Assembly: GCF_021602025.1 (NCBI RefSeq)
Contig: NZ_BQHW01000023.1
Location: 46,058 to 110,057, forward strand
DNA: 64,000 nt
Source: Pseudomonas ceruminis
Lineage (GTDB): Bacteria; Pseudomonadota; Gammaproteobacteria; Pseudomonadales; Pseudomonadaceae
Direction: 5' to 3'
Positions 18,873-29,368 of the stretch are shown piece by piece. A program made the translations under genes and the position numbers. Under the pieces are notes generated by a model. That model did no database searches and was not told where the DNA came from. It saw only the letters and a list, made by a program, of their open reading frames with translations. Within the stretch, counting starts at the first letter, position 1. Every line of letters begins with the position of its first letter.

Positions 18873-18948
18873 TGGCTCCGCGACCTGGACTCGAACCAGG
18901 GACCCAATGATTAACAGTCATTTGCTCTACCGACTGAGCTATCGCGGA
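18873..18948 (-). tRNA. tRNA-Asn (GTT)
   Basis: The minus strand gives a complete 76-base cloverleaf including encoded CCA. The anticodon loop CTGTTAA contains GTT, and GGTTCGAGTCC forms the T arm. Acceptor ends TCCGCGA and TCGCGGA pair. Confidence 0.97.
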
Positions 18949-19023
18949 ATCTGCGCCTATCTTACTGATTGCTAAGGGGAAGTCAACCCACCCCTTAGCA
19001 GTCCAGGCAGCCAGATCAAGCCG

Positions 19024-20220
19024 TTACAGTACTTCGACGATGGCTTTGGTCACCACGTGGATGTTGCTTTGATTCAGTGCGGCGACCGCGATGCGGCCGG
19101 TGTCCAGCGCATAGATCCCGAACTCGTTCTTCAAGCGTGCCACCTGCTCGACGGTCAGGCCCGAGTAGGAGAACATGCCCGCTTGGCGGCCAACGAAGCT
19201 GAAGTCGCGCTTGGCGCCATATTCGGCCAGCAGTTCGACCATCTGCTTGCGCATGCCGTGGATGCGGGTGCGCATTTCGGCCAGCTCGGTTTCCCACATC
19301 TGGCACAGCTCAGCGCTATTGAGCACGGTGGCGACGATGGTCGCGCCGTGGGTCGGCGGGTTGGAGTAGGTGGTACGGATCACACGCTTGACCTGCGACA
19401 GCACACGGGTGCTTTCGTCCTTCGAGCCCGTGACGATCGACAGCGCGCCGACGCGCTCGCCGTACAGCGAGAACGACTTGGAGAACGAGCTGGAAACGAA
19501 GAAGTCCAGGCCCGACTCGGCGAACAGGCGCACGGCGAAGGCGTCTTCGGCGATGCCAGCACCAAAGCCCTGGTAGGCCATGTCGAGGAACGGCACATGG
19601 CCCTTGGCCTTGACCACTTCCAGGACGTTTTTCCAGTCGTCCAGGGTGAGGTCGACACCCGTCGGATTGTGGCAGCAGGCGTGCAGCACGACGACCGAGC
19701 CGGACGGCAGCGCGTTCAGGTCCTCAAGCATGCCGGCGCGATTGACGTCGTTGCTCGGGGCGTCGTAGTAGCGATAGGTCTGTACCGGGAAGCCAGCTGT
19801 TTCGAACAGCGCGCGGTGGTTTTCCCAGCTTGGGTCGCTGATGGCCACCACGGCATTGGGCGACAGGCGCTTGAGGAAGTCGGCGCCGATCTTCAGAGCG
19901 CCGGTGCCGCCCACGGCCTGCACGGTGACCACGCGGCCAGCGGCCAGCAAAGGCGATTTGGCGCCGAAAATCAGTTTCTGCACGGCCTGGTCGTAGGTGG
20001 CGATGCCGTCGATCGGCAGGTAGCCGCGCGATGCATGCTGGGCAGCACGCTGGGTTTCGGCTTCGATCACGGCGCGCAGCAGCGGAATGCGGCCTTCCTC
20101 ATTGCAGTACACGCCCACGCCCAGGTTGACCTTGTCGGTCCGGGGATCGGCGTTGAATGCTTCGTTGAGGCCCAGAATGGGGTCGCGGGGTGCCAGCTCG
20201 ACAGCGGAAAACAGGCTCAT
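19024..20220 (-). CDS. tyrB: Aromatic / aspartate aminotransferase
   Basis: A 398-residue class I aminotransferase that moves amino groups between aromatic or acidic amino acids and 2-oxoglutarate. The PLP lysine lies in SSSFSKSFSLYGERVG and the N-terminal VNLGVGVY and HACCHNPTG segments are diagnostic. Substrate preference between Tyr/Phe and Asp cannot be fixed from sequence; tyrB is the usual pseudomonad name. It diverges from uvrB across 288 bases. A possible minus-strand -10 (TATACT, 20304-20309) lies upstream. Confidence 0.88.
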   Translation of the reverse strand: MSLFSAVELAPRDPILGLNEAFNADPRTDKVNLGVGVYCNEEGRIPLLRAVIEAETQRAAQHASRGYLPIDGIATYDQAVQKLIFGAKSPLLAAGRVVTVQAVGGTGALKIGADFLKRLSPNAVVAISDPSWENHRALFETAGFPVQTYRYYDAPSNDVNRAGMLEDLNALPSGSVVVLHACCHNPTGVDLTLDDWKNVLEVVKAKGHVPFLDMAYQGFGAGIAEDAFAVRLFAESGLDFFVSSSFSKSFSLYGERVGALSIVTGSKDESTRVLSQVKRVIRTTYSNPPTHGATIVATVLNSAELCQMWETELAEMRTRIHGMRKQMVELLAEYGAKRDFSFVGRQAGMFSYSGLTVEQVARLKNEFGIYALDTGRIAVAALNQSNIHVVTKAIVEVL

Positions 20221-20467
20221 TGTTACCTTGGCTCTGAATGGAGAGTGATAGGACGTACACGCTCCAGCCGAAATGCACTGAAGCGGTGCACAAACGGGGA
20301 GTCAGTATAGTGATACCGACCGGTCACTGCGACACTCTGGCGCAGCTTTTCCAATCATTTGCGCAAATATTTTTCAACCATTGGTCGAATTGGCGGGTCC
20401 ATCGCAAAGAGTGCTCGCACCTGGGGCTTGAATCTGGACCCCTGCGGGCCTATTTGCGTATAGACTA
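20221..20467. other. Divergent spacer between tyrB and uvrB
   Basis: No gene is visible. A short dyad AGTGA-N10-TCACT lies at about 20308-20327 over the likely tyrB promoter. The remainder is unremarkable until the LexA box. Confidence 0.4.
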
Positions 20468-20483
20468 CTGGCTAAATTTACAG
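20468..20483 (+). promoter_or_regulatory. LexA (SOS) box of uvrB
   Basis: CTG-N10-CAG with an A+T-rich centre matches the gammaproteobacterial LexA operator. It lies 26 bases before the uvrB ATG and just downstream of a -10-like TAGACT (20461-20466), where repressor would block transcription. Confidence 0.75.
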
Positions 20484-20508
20484 TTACTGCGTTACCGCGA
20501 GGTCCGTC

Positions 20509-22524
<2,016 letters not shown>

Positions 22525-22537
22525 CCGTGCCCGGCAT

Positions 22538-22559
22538 GGCGCTCCGCTCAAGGAGCGCC
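22538..22559. terminator. Hairpin between convergent uvrB and emrB
   Basis: GGCGCTCC (22538-22545) and GGAGCGCC (22552-22559) form a perfect 8-bp stem with a six-base loop, directly abutting the emrB stop. There is no T-run on either side, so termination is probable from position only. Confidence 0.45.
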
Positions 22560-22560
22560 G

Positions 22561-24111
22561 TCAGTGCGCCTCTGCGGCCTTCAACCCCTCCGGTAGCTTG
22601 CGGGTCAGTAGCACTGCCACCATGCTCACTGCCAACCCGATCCCCACGAAGTGGAAGGCATCGTTGTAGGCCATGATCAGCGCCTGCTGATGGGTAATCT
22701 CGCTCAACTTGCCCAGTGCCGCATTGTCATTGCCCAACCGCTCCGCCAGTTGCGCCAGGCGTTCGGCCACCTGTGGATTGCTCGGCACCACGGCCTCGCG
22801 CAAGTAATCGAAATACACCTTGGTTCGCGCATCCAGCAAGGTGGCGAGCAGGGCGATGCCAATAGCGCCGCCGAGGTTGCGCAAGATGTTGAACAGGCTC
22901 GATGCAGAACCGGCATCCTGCTGCTGGATATAGGCGGTGGCGATCAGTGAGATGGTCACCATGATCATCGGTTGCCCGAGCGCGCGAATGATCTGGATAT
23001 GGTTGAACTGTGGCCCGGCGAAGTCGGGGTTCAGCACGCCGGACCCGAAGCTGGCGGCGCCGAACAGGCAAAAACCCAGCGCACACAACAGCTTGGGCGG
23101 CACCACCTTCATCAACTGCGGCACCAGCGGTATCAAGAACAGCTGTGGCACGCCCATCCACATGATCACCTCGCCAATCTGCAAGGCGTTGTAGCCCTGT
23201 ATCTGTGCCAGGTACAGCGGCAGCAGGTAGATCGACCCATATAACCCAACCCCCATGCCTAGGCTGGCAATGCTGGACAGGCCGAAGTTGCGGTTGCCGA
23301 GAATGCGCAGGTTGATCAACGGGTGCGGTTTGGAAAACTGCAGGATGACAAAGGTGATCAGACTGATCAGGGCGACGCTGCCCAGCCCGACGATCAGGTT
23401 GGATTCCAGCCAGTCCTTGCGGTGGCCCTCTTCAAGGAACACCTGCAGGCAGCCCAGCCCCAGGCCCAGGGTCACGATGCCCGCATAGTCGGTACTTTTG
23501 AGCAGTTCCCAGTGTGCCTCCTTCTTCTCGAGTCCGTACATCAACCCGGCGATCATGACCAGCCCAGGCGGGATGTTGATGTAGAAGATGTATTCCCAGC
23601 CCCAATTTTCGGTCAGCCAGCCGCCCAGAGTGGGGCCGATGGAGGGGGCGAAGGTGGCGGTCATGGCGAACATCGCCATGCCTTTGGCACGGTGGTGTTC
23701 GGGCAGCTTGATCAGGGTCAGGGTGAACGCCAGGGGGATCAGCGCACCCCCTGTAAAGCCTTGCAGGGCGCGGAACAGGATCATGCTCTCCAGGTTCCAG
23801 GCCATGGAGCACAGCAGGGAGGACAGCAGAAAACCGGCGGAAACCCACACTGCAAGGCGCCGCGCCGACAGCAACTGCACCAGCCAGGCGGTCAGCGGTA
23901 TCATGATGATCTCCGCCACCAGGTAGGAGGTGGAGATCCACGAGCCTTCCTCCAGGGTCGCCGATAGCGCCCCCTGGATGTCCTTGAGCGAGGAGTTGGT
24001 GATCTGGATGTCCAGCACCGCCATGAAGGCGCCGAGCATCACGCTCATCACCGCGATCCAGTCGCGCCGGCTGGGCTCTGCGGCAGGCCGGAGCAACTGA
24101 TCACCGGCCAT
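22561..24111 (-). CDS. emrB: EmrB/DHA2-family 14-TMS drug efflux permease
   Basis: A 516-residue major facilitator protein with about 14 membrane segments. The DHA2 signature LDIQITNSSLKDIQGALSAT in the first helix, GALIPLAFTL and the GPTLGGWLTENWGWEYIF motif are visible. It exports hydrophobic drugs by proton antiport, with EmrA spanning the periplasm. It overlaps emrA by 11 bases. No TolC-type outer-membrane gene follows, so it must use one encoded elsewhere. Confidence 0.88.
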   Translation of the reverse strand: MAGDQLLRPAAEPSRRDWIAVMSVMLGAFMAVLDIQITNSSLKDIQGALSATLEEGSWISTSYLVAEIIMIPLTAWLVQLLSARRLAVWVSAGFLLSSLLCSMAWNLESMILFRALQGFTGGALIPLAFTLTLIKLPEHHRAKGMAMFAMTATFAPSIGPTLGGWLTENWGWEYIFYINIPPGLVMIAGLMYGLEKKEAHWELLKSTDYAGIVTLGLGLGCLQVFLEEGHRKDWLESNLIVGLGSVALISLITFVILQFSKPHPLINLRILGNRNFGLSSIASLGMGVGLYGSIYLLPLYLAQIQGYNALQIGEVIMWMGVPQLFLIPLVPQLMKVVPPKLLCALGFCLFGAASFGSGVLNPDFAGPQFNHIQIIRALGQPMIMVTISLIATAYIQQQDAGSASSLFNILRNLGGAIGIALLATLLDARTKVYFDYLREAVVPSNPQVAERLAQLAERLGNDNAALGKLSEITHQQALIMAYNDAFHFVGIGLAVSMVAVLLTRKLPEGLKAAEAH

Positions 24112-25156
24112 TGTGGTCTTTGTCTGCAGTGCGCAGGTCGACGGTGGCGGTTACCGACATGCCGGGGCGGATACGCCCGTGTAGCGGGTTGTCGGCGGCG
24201 AAGGTCAGCTTCACCGGGATACGCTGGACCACCTTGGTGAAGTTGCCCGTGGCATTGTCCGGCGGCAGCAGGCTGAACTGCGCGCCGGAGGCGGCGAACA
24301 GGCTGTCGACACGGCCCTCGATCGGCGTGTCGGGGTAGCTGTCGAACAGCAACTCGGCGCGCTGGCCGGGCTGCATGCGGCCAATCTGGGTTTCCTTGAA
24401 GTTGGCCTGCACCCAGATAGCTTCGTCGGGCACGATCGACAGCAGATAAGCGCCGGCTTGCACCACCTGGCCGTTGCGCGCGTTGCGCTGGCCGATGGTA
24501 CCGCTGATCGGGGCGCGGATCTCGCAACGGGTCAGGTTCAGTTCGGCCTGGGCCAGGTCGGCACGGGCGTTGGCTATCTGCGCGTCAAGGCGCTTGAGCT
24601 CTGCGGACAGCGCATTGACTTGCTGGCGCTGGCTTTGCAGGTCGGCACGGGCTTTGTCGACCTGGGAGCCGGCGACATGGTTTTCCGCCGACAGGGTGGT
24701 CACTCGCTCTTCGGAAACGAAGCCCGGTATGCGCAGCTTCTCGGCCCGGTTGAGGTCCAGGCGCGACCGGTCGAAGGTGGCCTGGTTGGCGGCAACCTGG
24801 GCCTGGCCTGCAGCGATCAGGCTGCCTTGCTGGGTCAGGCGGCTTTGTGCCTGCACGTATTCCGCTTCGCGGGTGGCCAGGGCTGCGCGTGCGCGTTCCA
24901 GGGCCAGGTCGAAGTCTGCCGCTTCCAGGCGCACCAGCAGCTCACCTTTTTCTACATGCTGGTTGTCCTCCACGCGCACCTCGTCGATGCGGGCGCCAAG
25001 CTGGCTGGAGATGCGCGTTATCTCACCCTGCACGTAGGCGTTGTCGGTGCTCTCGTAGAAACGGCCCTTGAAATACCAGTGGGCCAGGAAGGCGAGGGCG
25101 ATGATGGCCACCAGGGTGAAGAAGATCAGCAGGCGGCGTTTGAGTTGAGCGGGCAT
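24101..25156 (-). CDS. emrA: EmrA/HlyD-type membrane fusion protein
   Basis: The 351-residue adaptor has one N-terminal transmembrane segment (about residues 9-28), the biotinyl-lipoyl half-motif around residues 35-70 (STDNAYVQGEITRIS), a long coiled-coil hairpin (about 80-205) and the second lipoyl and beta-barrel region. It bridges EmrB to an outer-membrane channel. Start ATG 25156 is chosen; the frame is open upstream but lacks family similarity. First gene of the emrAB operon. Confidence 0.87.
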   Translation of the reverse strand: MPAQLKRRLLIFFTLVAIIALAFLAHWYFKGRFYESTDNAYVQGEITRISSQLGARIDEVRVEDNQHVEKGELLVRLEAADFDLALERARAALATREAEYVQAQSRLTQQGSLIAAGQAQVAANQATFDRSRLDLNRAEKLRIPGFVSEERVTTLSAENHVAGSQVDKARADLQSQRQQVNALSAELKRLDAQIANARADLAQAELNLTRCEIRAPISGTIGQRNARNGQVVQAGAYLLSIVPDEAIWVQANFKETQIGRMQPGQRAELLFDSYPDTPIEGRVDSLFAASGAQFSLLPPDNATGNFTKVVQRIPVKLTFAADNPLHGRIRPGMSVTATVDLRTADKDHNGR

Positions 25157-25299
25157 GGGGACTATCGTTCCAGAAATGTAAGCAAATTTAACAGCGATAG
25201 GCAGGCTCACCACAAGTGACGTTCGCGCCATTGCTGGAGCCAGGTGCCTGCTCCCTGCTAACATCCCGCCTTTGTTTCATCTTTCGTTCGAGACTCTCC

Positions 25300-26781
25300 A
25301 TGACCACCGTTCGCACGCGTATCGCGCCATCGCCCACGGGCGACCCCCATGTCGGCACCGCCTACATCGCCCTGTTCAACTACTGCTTTGCCAAGCAGCA
25401 CGGCGGTGAGTTCATCCTGCGCATCGAAGACACTGACCAGTTGCGCTCGACCCGCGAGTCGGAACAGCAGATCTTCGACGCCCTGCGCTGGCTTGGCATC
25501 GAATGGAATGAAGGGCCGGATGTCGGCGGCCCGCACGGCCCGTACCGGCAGAGCGAGCGTGGCGAGATTTACGCCAAGTACGCCAAGCAACTGGTCGATG
25601 CCGGCCATGCGTTTTATTGCTTCTGCACAGCCGAAGAACTCGAGCAGATGCGTGCCGAGCAGATGGCCCGCGGCGAAACCCCGCGCTACGACGGCCGCGC
25701 CCTGCTGCTGAGCGCCGAAGAGGTGCAGCGCCGCCTGGCCGCAGGTGAGCCCCATGTGATCCGCATGAAGGTGCCGAGCGAAGGTATCTGCGTGGTCCCG
25801 GACATGCTCCGTGGCGATGTCGAGATCCCATGGGACCGCATGGACATGCAGGTGCTGATGAAGAACGACGGCCTGCCGACCTACTTCCTGGCCAACGTGG
25901 TCGACGACCACCTGATGGGCATCACCCACGTGCTGCGTGGCGAAGAGTGGCTGCCGTCGGCGCCGAAGCTGATCAAGCTGTATGAGTACTTCGGCTGGGA
26001 ACAACCCAAGCTGTGCTACATGCCGCTGCTGCGTAACCCGGACAAGAGCAAGCTGTCCAAGCGCAAGAACCCAACCTCGGTAACGTTCTACGAGCGCATG
26101 GGTTTCATGCCTGAGGCAATGCTCAACTACCTGGGCCGCATGGGCTGGTCGATGCCGGATGAGCGCGAGAAGTTCTCCCTGGCCGAAATGGTCGAGCACT
26201 TCGACCTGTCGCGCATCTCCCTGGGTGGCCCCATCTTCGACATCGAGAAACTGTCGTGGCTCAACGGCCAGTGGCTGCGTGAGTTGCCGGTGGAAGAATT
26301 CGCCGCGCGTGTTCAGCAATGGGCGTTCAACAGCGACTACATGATGAAGATTGCCCCGCACGTGCAGGGCCGGGTCGAAACCTTCAGCCAGATTGCCCCG
26401 CTGGGCGGCTTCTTCTTCGAAGGTGCGCTCAGGCTCGACGCCACGTTGTTCGAAAGCAAGAAGCTGTCTGCAGACCAGGTGCGTCAGGTGATGCAATTGA
26501 TCCTGTGGAAGCTCGAAAGCCTGCGCCAGTGGGAAAAAGACCGCATTACCGGGTGCATTCAGGCGGTGGTCGAAGCGCTGGCGCTGAAACTGCGTGACGC
26601 CATGCCGCTGATGTTCGCTGCCATCACTGGCCAGGCCAGCTCGGTGTCGGTGCTCGATGCGATGGAGATCCTTGGCCCGGACCTGACCCGCTACCGTCTG
26701 CGTCAGGCCCTGGACCTGCTGGGTGGCGTGTCGAAGAAAGAAAACAAAGAGTGGGAAAAGCTGCTGGCGACCATCGCCTGA
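25300..26781 (+). CDS. gltX: Glutamyl-tRNA synthetase
   Basis: Charges tRNA-Glu with glutamate. The 493-residue class Ic synthetase has the HIGH-equivalent in [12 protein letters not shown] (about residues 9-20) and the KMSKS-equivalent KLSKRKNP (about 250), with an alpha-helical anticodon-binding C terminus. ATG 25300 yields the family N terminus [14 protein letters not shown]. It is immediately followed by an array with three tRNA-Glu genes, its own substrate. Confidence 0.96.
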   Translation: MTTVRTRIAPSPTGDPHVGTAYIALFNYCFAKQHGGEFILRIEDTDQLRSTRESEQQIFDALRWLGIEWNEGPDVGGPHGPYRQSERGEIYAKYAKQLVDAGHAFYCFCTAEELEQMRAEQMARGETPRYDGRALLLSAEEVQRRLAAGEPHVIRMKVPSEGICVVPDMLRGDVEIPWDRMDMQVLMKNDGLPTYFLANVVDDHLMGITHVLRGEEWLPSAPKLIKLYEYFGWEQPKLCYMPLLRNPDKSKLSKRKNPTSVTFYERMGFMPEAMLNYLGRMGWSMPDEREKFSLAEMVEHFDLSRISLGGPIFDIEKLSWLNGQWLRELPVEEFAARVQQWAFNSDYMMKIAPHVQGRVETFSQIAPLGGFFFEGALRLDATLFESKKLSADQVRQVMQLILWKLESLRQWEKDRITGCIQAVVEALALKLRDAMPLMFAAITGQASSVSVLDAMEILGPDLTRYRLRQALDLLGGVSKKENKEWEKLLATIA

Positions 26782-26796
26782 GGCGGCCGTAACCCT

Positions 26797-26832
26797 AACC
26801 TGCAAGGGCGGGCATGCCCGCCCTTGCAGGTT
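26797..26832 (+). terminator. 36-bp perfect palindrome after gltX
   Basis: 26797-26814 is the exact reverse complement of 26815-26832, so the RNA would form a very stable stem with only a minimal loop. It starts 15 bases after the gltX stop. It lacks a downstream T-run; termination of gltX is likely but not certain. Confidence 0.6.
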
Positions 26833-26923
26833 CAATTGCTCAGCAATCGTTGCAATGTTTCGGGGCAGGGCGGTAAGTGATTGTTATCTGTGAAAAAACT
26901 TTTGAATTTTTTCAAGAATTTGT

Positions 26924-26952
26924 TTGACAGCACTGCAATCCGATCTTAATAT
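26924..26952 (+). promoter_or_regulatory. Strong stringent-type promoter of the tRNA-Ala/Glu array
   Basis: TTGACA (26924-26929), a 17-base spacer and TAATAT (26947-26952) match sigma-70 consensus. The A+T-rich 26891-26922 resembles an UP element, and the GC-rich bases after the -10 (GCGCCCCG) are typical of growth-rate-controlled stable RNA promoters. Confidence 0.85.
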
Positions 26953-27027
26953 GCGCCCCGTCCACAGCGATGAGCGAAACGAAGCGCAAGGCACCCAGCC
27001 AGCGACTTCAGCTCAAAGCGACATTGT

Positions 27028-27103
27028 GGGGCTATAGCTCAGCTGGGAGAGCGCCTGCATGGCATGCAGGAGGTCAGCGGTTCGATCCCGCTTAGCTCCA
27101 CCA
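27028..27103 (+). tRNA. tRNA-Ala (GGC), copy 1
   Basis: Complete 76-base cloverleaf with encoded CCA. Anticodon loop ATGGCAT contains GGC. The G3-C70 region (GGGGCTA / TAGCTCC) contains the G3:U70 alanine identity pair. Confidence 0.97.
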
Positions 27104-27175
27104 AATTCCGCTTGGTAGCCAAGGCTGCCAGGCAAGACCGGTTCCAGCAAACGGGTCTTGAAGGTAAGAAGGTTC

Positions 27176-27251
27176 GTCCCCTTCGTCTAGTGGCCTAGGA
27201 CACCGCCCTTTCACGGCGGTAACAGGGGTTCGAGTCCCCTAGGGGACGCCA
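27176..27251 (+). tRNA. tRNA-Glu (TTC), copy 1
   Basis: Complete 76-base cloverleaf with encoded CCA; anticodon loop CTTTCAC contains TTC. Acceptor GTCCCCT pairs with AGGGGAC. Confidence 0.97.
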
Positions 27252-27304
27252 GTTTTGCACAAGCGATGTTTTAGGATGTCGCTGGGCCGAGAGGCTAGAA
27301 ATCC

Positions 27305-27380
27305 GGGGCTATAGCTCAGCTGGGAGAGCGCCTGCATGGCATGCAGGAGGTCAGCGGTTCGATCCCGCTTAGCTCCACCA
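27305..27380 (+). tRNA. tRNA-Ala (GGC), copy 2
   Basis: Identical in sequence to the copy at 27028-27103. It is part of the second tandem Ala-Glu unit. Confidence 0.97.
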
Positions 27381-27422
27381 ATTTAGCCAGGGTTCGCGTT
27401 GGCGGATCTTAGCGAAGGTTTC

Positions 27423-27498
27423 GTCCCCTTCGTCTAGTGGCCTAGGACACCGCCCTTTCACGGCGGTAACAGGGGTTCGAGTCCCCTAGGGGACGCCA
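27423..27498 (+). tRNA. tRNA-Glu (TTC), copy 2
   Basis: Identical to the copy at 27176-27251. It is followed by a terminator-like hairpin before the third unit. Confidence 0.97.
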
Positions 27499-27526
27499 CT
27501 TTACCCGCGTTTTGCGGGGCTTTAAG

Positions 27527-27561
27527 AGGCTCATTCGCACATTGGATGAGCCTTTTGTTTT
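27527..27561 (+). terminator. Terminator-like hairpin inside the tRNA-Ala/Glu array
   Basis: AGGCTCAT (27527-27534) pairs with ATGAGCCT (27546-27553) and runs into TTTTGTTTT. It is a close relative of the array's final terminator at 27782-27821 and ends two bases before the third tRNA-Ala. Confidence 0.7.
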
Positions 27562-27562
27562 C

Positions 27563-27638
27563 GGGGCTATAGCTCAGCTGGGAGAGCGCCTGCATGGCAT
27601 GCAGGAGGTCAGCGGTTCGATCCCGCTTAGCTCCACCA
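27563..27638 (+). tRNA. tRNA-Ala (GGC), copy 3
   Basis: Identical to copies 1 and 2. It begins two bases after the internal terminator-like hairpin. Confidence 0.97.
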
Positions 27639-27679
27639 ATTTAGCCAGGGTCTGCGCAGCAGATCTTCGCGAAGGTTAC

Positions 27680-27755
27680 GTCCCCTTCGTCTAGTGGCCT
27701 AGGACACCGCCCTTTCACGGCGGTAACAGGGGTTCGAGTCCCCTAGGGGACGCCA
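27680..27755 (+). tRNA. tRNA-Glu (TTC), copy 3
   Basis: Identical to copies 1 and 2. It is the last gene of the array and is followed by a full terminator. Confidence 0.97.
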
Positions 27756-27781
27756 CGTTTACCCGCGTTTTGCGGGACTTT

Positions 27782-27821
27782 AAAGGCTCATTCGCTTATT
27801 GAATGGGCCTTTTGTTTTTTT
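27782..27821 (+). terminator. Final terminator of the tRNA-Ala/Glu array
   Basis: AAAGGC-TCATTC (27782-27793) pairs with GAATG-GGCCTTT (27801-27812), followed by a T-run (TTTTGTTTTTTT in all). Confidence 0.85.
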
Positions 27822-27875
27822 ACCCTTCCCAAAACCAGCGCGCGGCGATAGAGGCGGCAGATTCTGCTTGCGGAA

Positions 27876-27911
27876 AAATATGATGAGTATAATATTTCGA
27901 TCATCATATTT
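27876..27911 (+). promoter_or_regulatory. Probable autorepressor operator of the TetR gene, enclosing its -10 box
   Basis: Two perfect 11-bp arms (AAATATGATGA 27876-27886 and TCATCATATTT 27901-27911) are separated by 14 bases that contain a consensus TATAAT (27888-27893). A dyad over the -10, 18 bases before the tetR ATG, is the classic arrangement for TetR-family self-repression. The -35 is weak. Confidence 0.7.
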
Positions 27912-27928
27912 CCCCGGTGAACTGCACC

Positions 27929-28468
27929 ATGAGCGACAAGAAGACCAAAACCCGCGAGCGCATTCTCGAGGCTGCCTGCAGTGCGCTGATCCAGCATGGC
28001 CCGGCGGAGCCGAGCGTCAGCCAGGTCATGGGCGCTGCGGGGCTTACTGTAGGGGGCTTCTATGCCCACTTCGACAGCAAGGACGAGCTCATGCTCGAGG
28101 CCTTTCGCCAATTGCTTGGCGAGCGCCGGGCCTTGCTCGCCCACGTTGACCCCACCCTGGATGGTGCAGGGCGGCGAGCGCTGGTAAGCGCTTTCTACCT
28201 TTCGCGCAAGCACCGTGATGCCGAAGTGCATGCTTGCCCGTTGCCCAATTCGATCGGCGAGATGCAGCGCCTGCCGGACATCTTTCGTGAAGTGCTGGCC
28301 GAACATATCGAGCTGATGACTGCGGCGATGGTCGATCGCCCCGAAGACGCCGACAAGGCTTTGGCTGACTTGGCCCTGATGGTCGGTGGTCTGGCGCTGG
28401 CCCGTGCCTTGGGCACCGGCGAGTTGTCCGACCGTATCCTGCGCGCCGCCAAGTCGGCGGTTATCTGA
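27929..28468 (+). CDS. TetR/AcrR-family transcriptional regulator
   Basis: A 179-residue regulator with HTH residues about 10-55 (ILEAACSALIQHGP, then GLTVGGFYAHFDSKDEL) and a helical C-terminal effector domain. Start ATG 27929 lies 18 bases after the dyad. It is directly upstream of an alpha/beta hydrolase and a thioesterase gene (23- and 43-base gaps), so it probably controls these as one operon. The inducer is unknown; an ester or acyl compound would fit the enzymes. Confidence 0.87.
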   Translation: MSDKKTKTRERILEAACSALIQHGPAEPSVSQVMGAAGLTVGGFYAHFDSKDELMLEAFRQLLGERRALLAHVDPTLDGAGRRALVSAFYLSRKHRDAEVHACPLPNSIGEMQRLPDIFREVLAEHIELMTAAMVDRPEDADKALADLALMVGGLALARALGTGELSDRILRAAKSAVI

Positions 28469-28491
28469 AGCCTCTGACCTGGAGCACGGTG

Positions 28492-29325
28492 ATGACTACC
28501 TTGAGCTGGATTCGTGGTGTGAATGGCTCCCTCGGCCGCCTCGCCCCCGAACATATCGCCGGCAAGATGCGCCGCGCCTTCATGACCCCGCGCAACCTGC
28601 CACCTCGGCAATGGGAGCTGCCCTTGCTGGCCAGCGCCGAGCGCATCACGCTGCGCTTTGGGTTGTCTGCCTTGCGCTGGGGCAAAGGGCCAACGGTGTT
28701 GTTGATGCACGGCTGGGAAGGGCGCCCGACCCAGTTCGCCGCGCTGATTGACACCCTGGTGCAAGCGGGGCACACCGTGGTCTCGCTGGAAGGCCCGGCC
28801 CATGGTTGCTCACCGGGGCAGCAGGCGCATGTGGTGCTGTTCGCCCGAGCGCTGCTGGAAGCTGCTGCCGAGTTGCCGCCGCTACGTGCCGTGATCGGTC
28901 ATTCAATGGGCGGTGCCAGTGTCTTGCTGGCCCTGCAGATGGGCCTGCGGGCCGAGGCTGCGGTGAGTATCGCCGCACCTGCGCAACTGCTCGGCGTGCT
29001 GCGCCGCTTCGCCCGGCACTTGGGCCTGCCCGCGCGGGCCAGGGCCGCCTTCATTCGCCAGGTCGAACGGGATGTCGGGATGCAGATAGCCCGGCTGGAT
29101 GTCAGTGGCTACCAGTTGGAGTTGCCGGGCTTGGTGGTGCATGCGGCCGATGACACGCTGGTACCCGCCACTGAAGCCGAGGCCATTCACAAGGCCTGGT
29201 TCGACAGCCGCCTGCTGCGCCTGGAGGAGGGGGGACATCAACGGGTGCTGGCTGATCCACGCCTGGGCGAGGCGGTGCTTGATTTGCTCAGCCGTGCCAG
29301 CGCACCTGCGCGGCAAAGCGCCTGA
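28492..29325 (+). CDS. Alpha/beta-fold hydrolase
   Basis: A 277-residue serine hydrolase with the oxyanion HGWEG motif, the nucleophile elbow GHSMGGAS (about residue 140), an aspartate in VVHAADDTLVP and a C-terminal histidine in EEGGHQRVL. Likely an esterase or acyl hydrolase; substrate not deducible. ATG 28492 sits seven bases after GGAG. Middle gene of the tetR-hydrolase-thioesterase cluster. Confidence 0.82.
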   Translation: MTTLSWIRGVNGSLGRLAPEHIAGKMRRAFMTPRNLPPRQWELPLLASAERITLRFGLSALRWGKGPTVLLMHGWEGRPTQFAALIDTLVQAGHTVVSLEGPAHGCSPGQQAHVVLFARALLEAAAELPPLRAVIGHSMGGASVLLALQMGLRAEAAVSIAAPAQLLGVLRRFARHLGLPARARAAFIRQVERDVGMQIARLDVSGYQLELPGLVVHAADDTLVPATEAEAIHKAWFDSRLLRLEEGGHQRVLADPRLGEAVLDLLSRASAPARQSA

Positions 29326-29368
29326 ACATCCGATACACTCTGCCCGTTTACTGACAAGGGGAGCGGGC

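Noticed and set aside
19057-20310. 417-codon plus-strand frame opposite tyrB
   Set aside because: Antisense shadow with no recognisable domain, while the minus-strand product is a textbook aminotransferase.
22561-25156. Possible tripartite pump operon
   Set aside because: Only the adaptor and permease genes are present; no outer-membrane channel gene follows, so a complete three-gene operon is not claimed.
27028-27755. Regularly spaced identical blocks suggesting a CRISPR-like array
   Set aside because: The repeats are complete tRNA genes.
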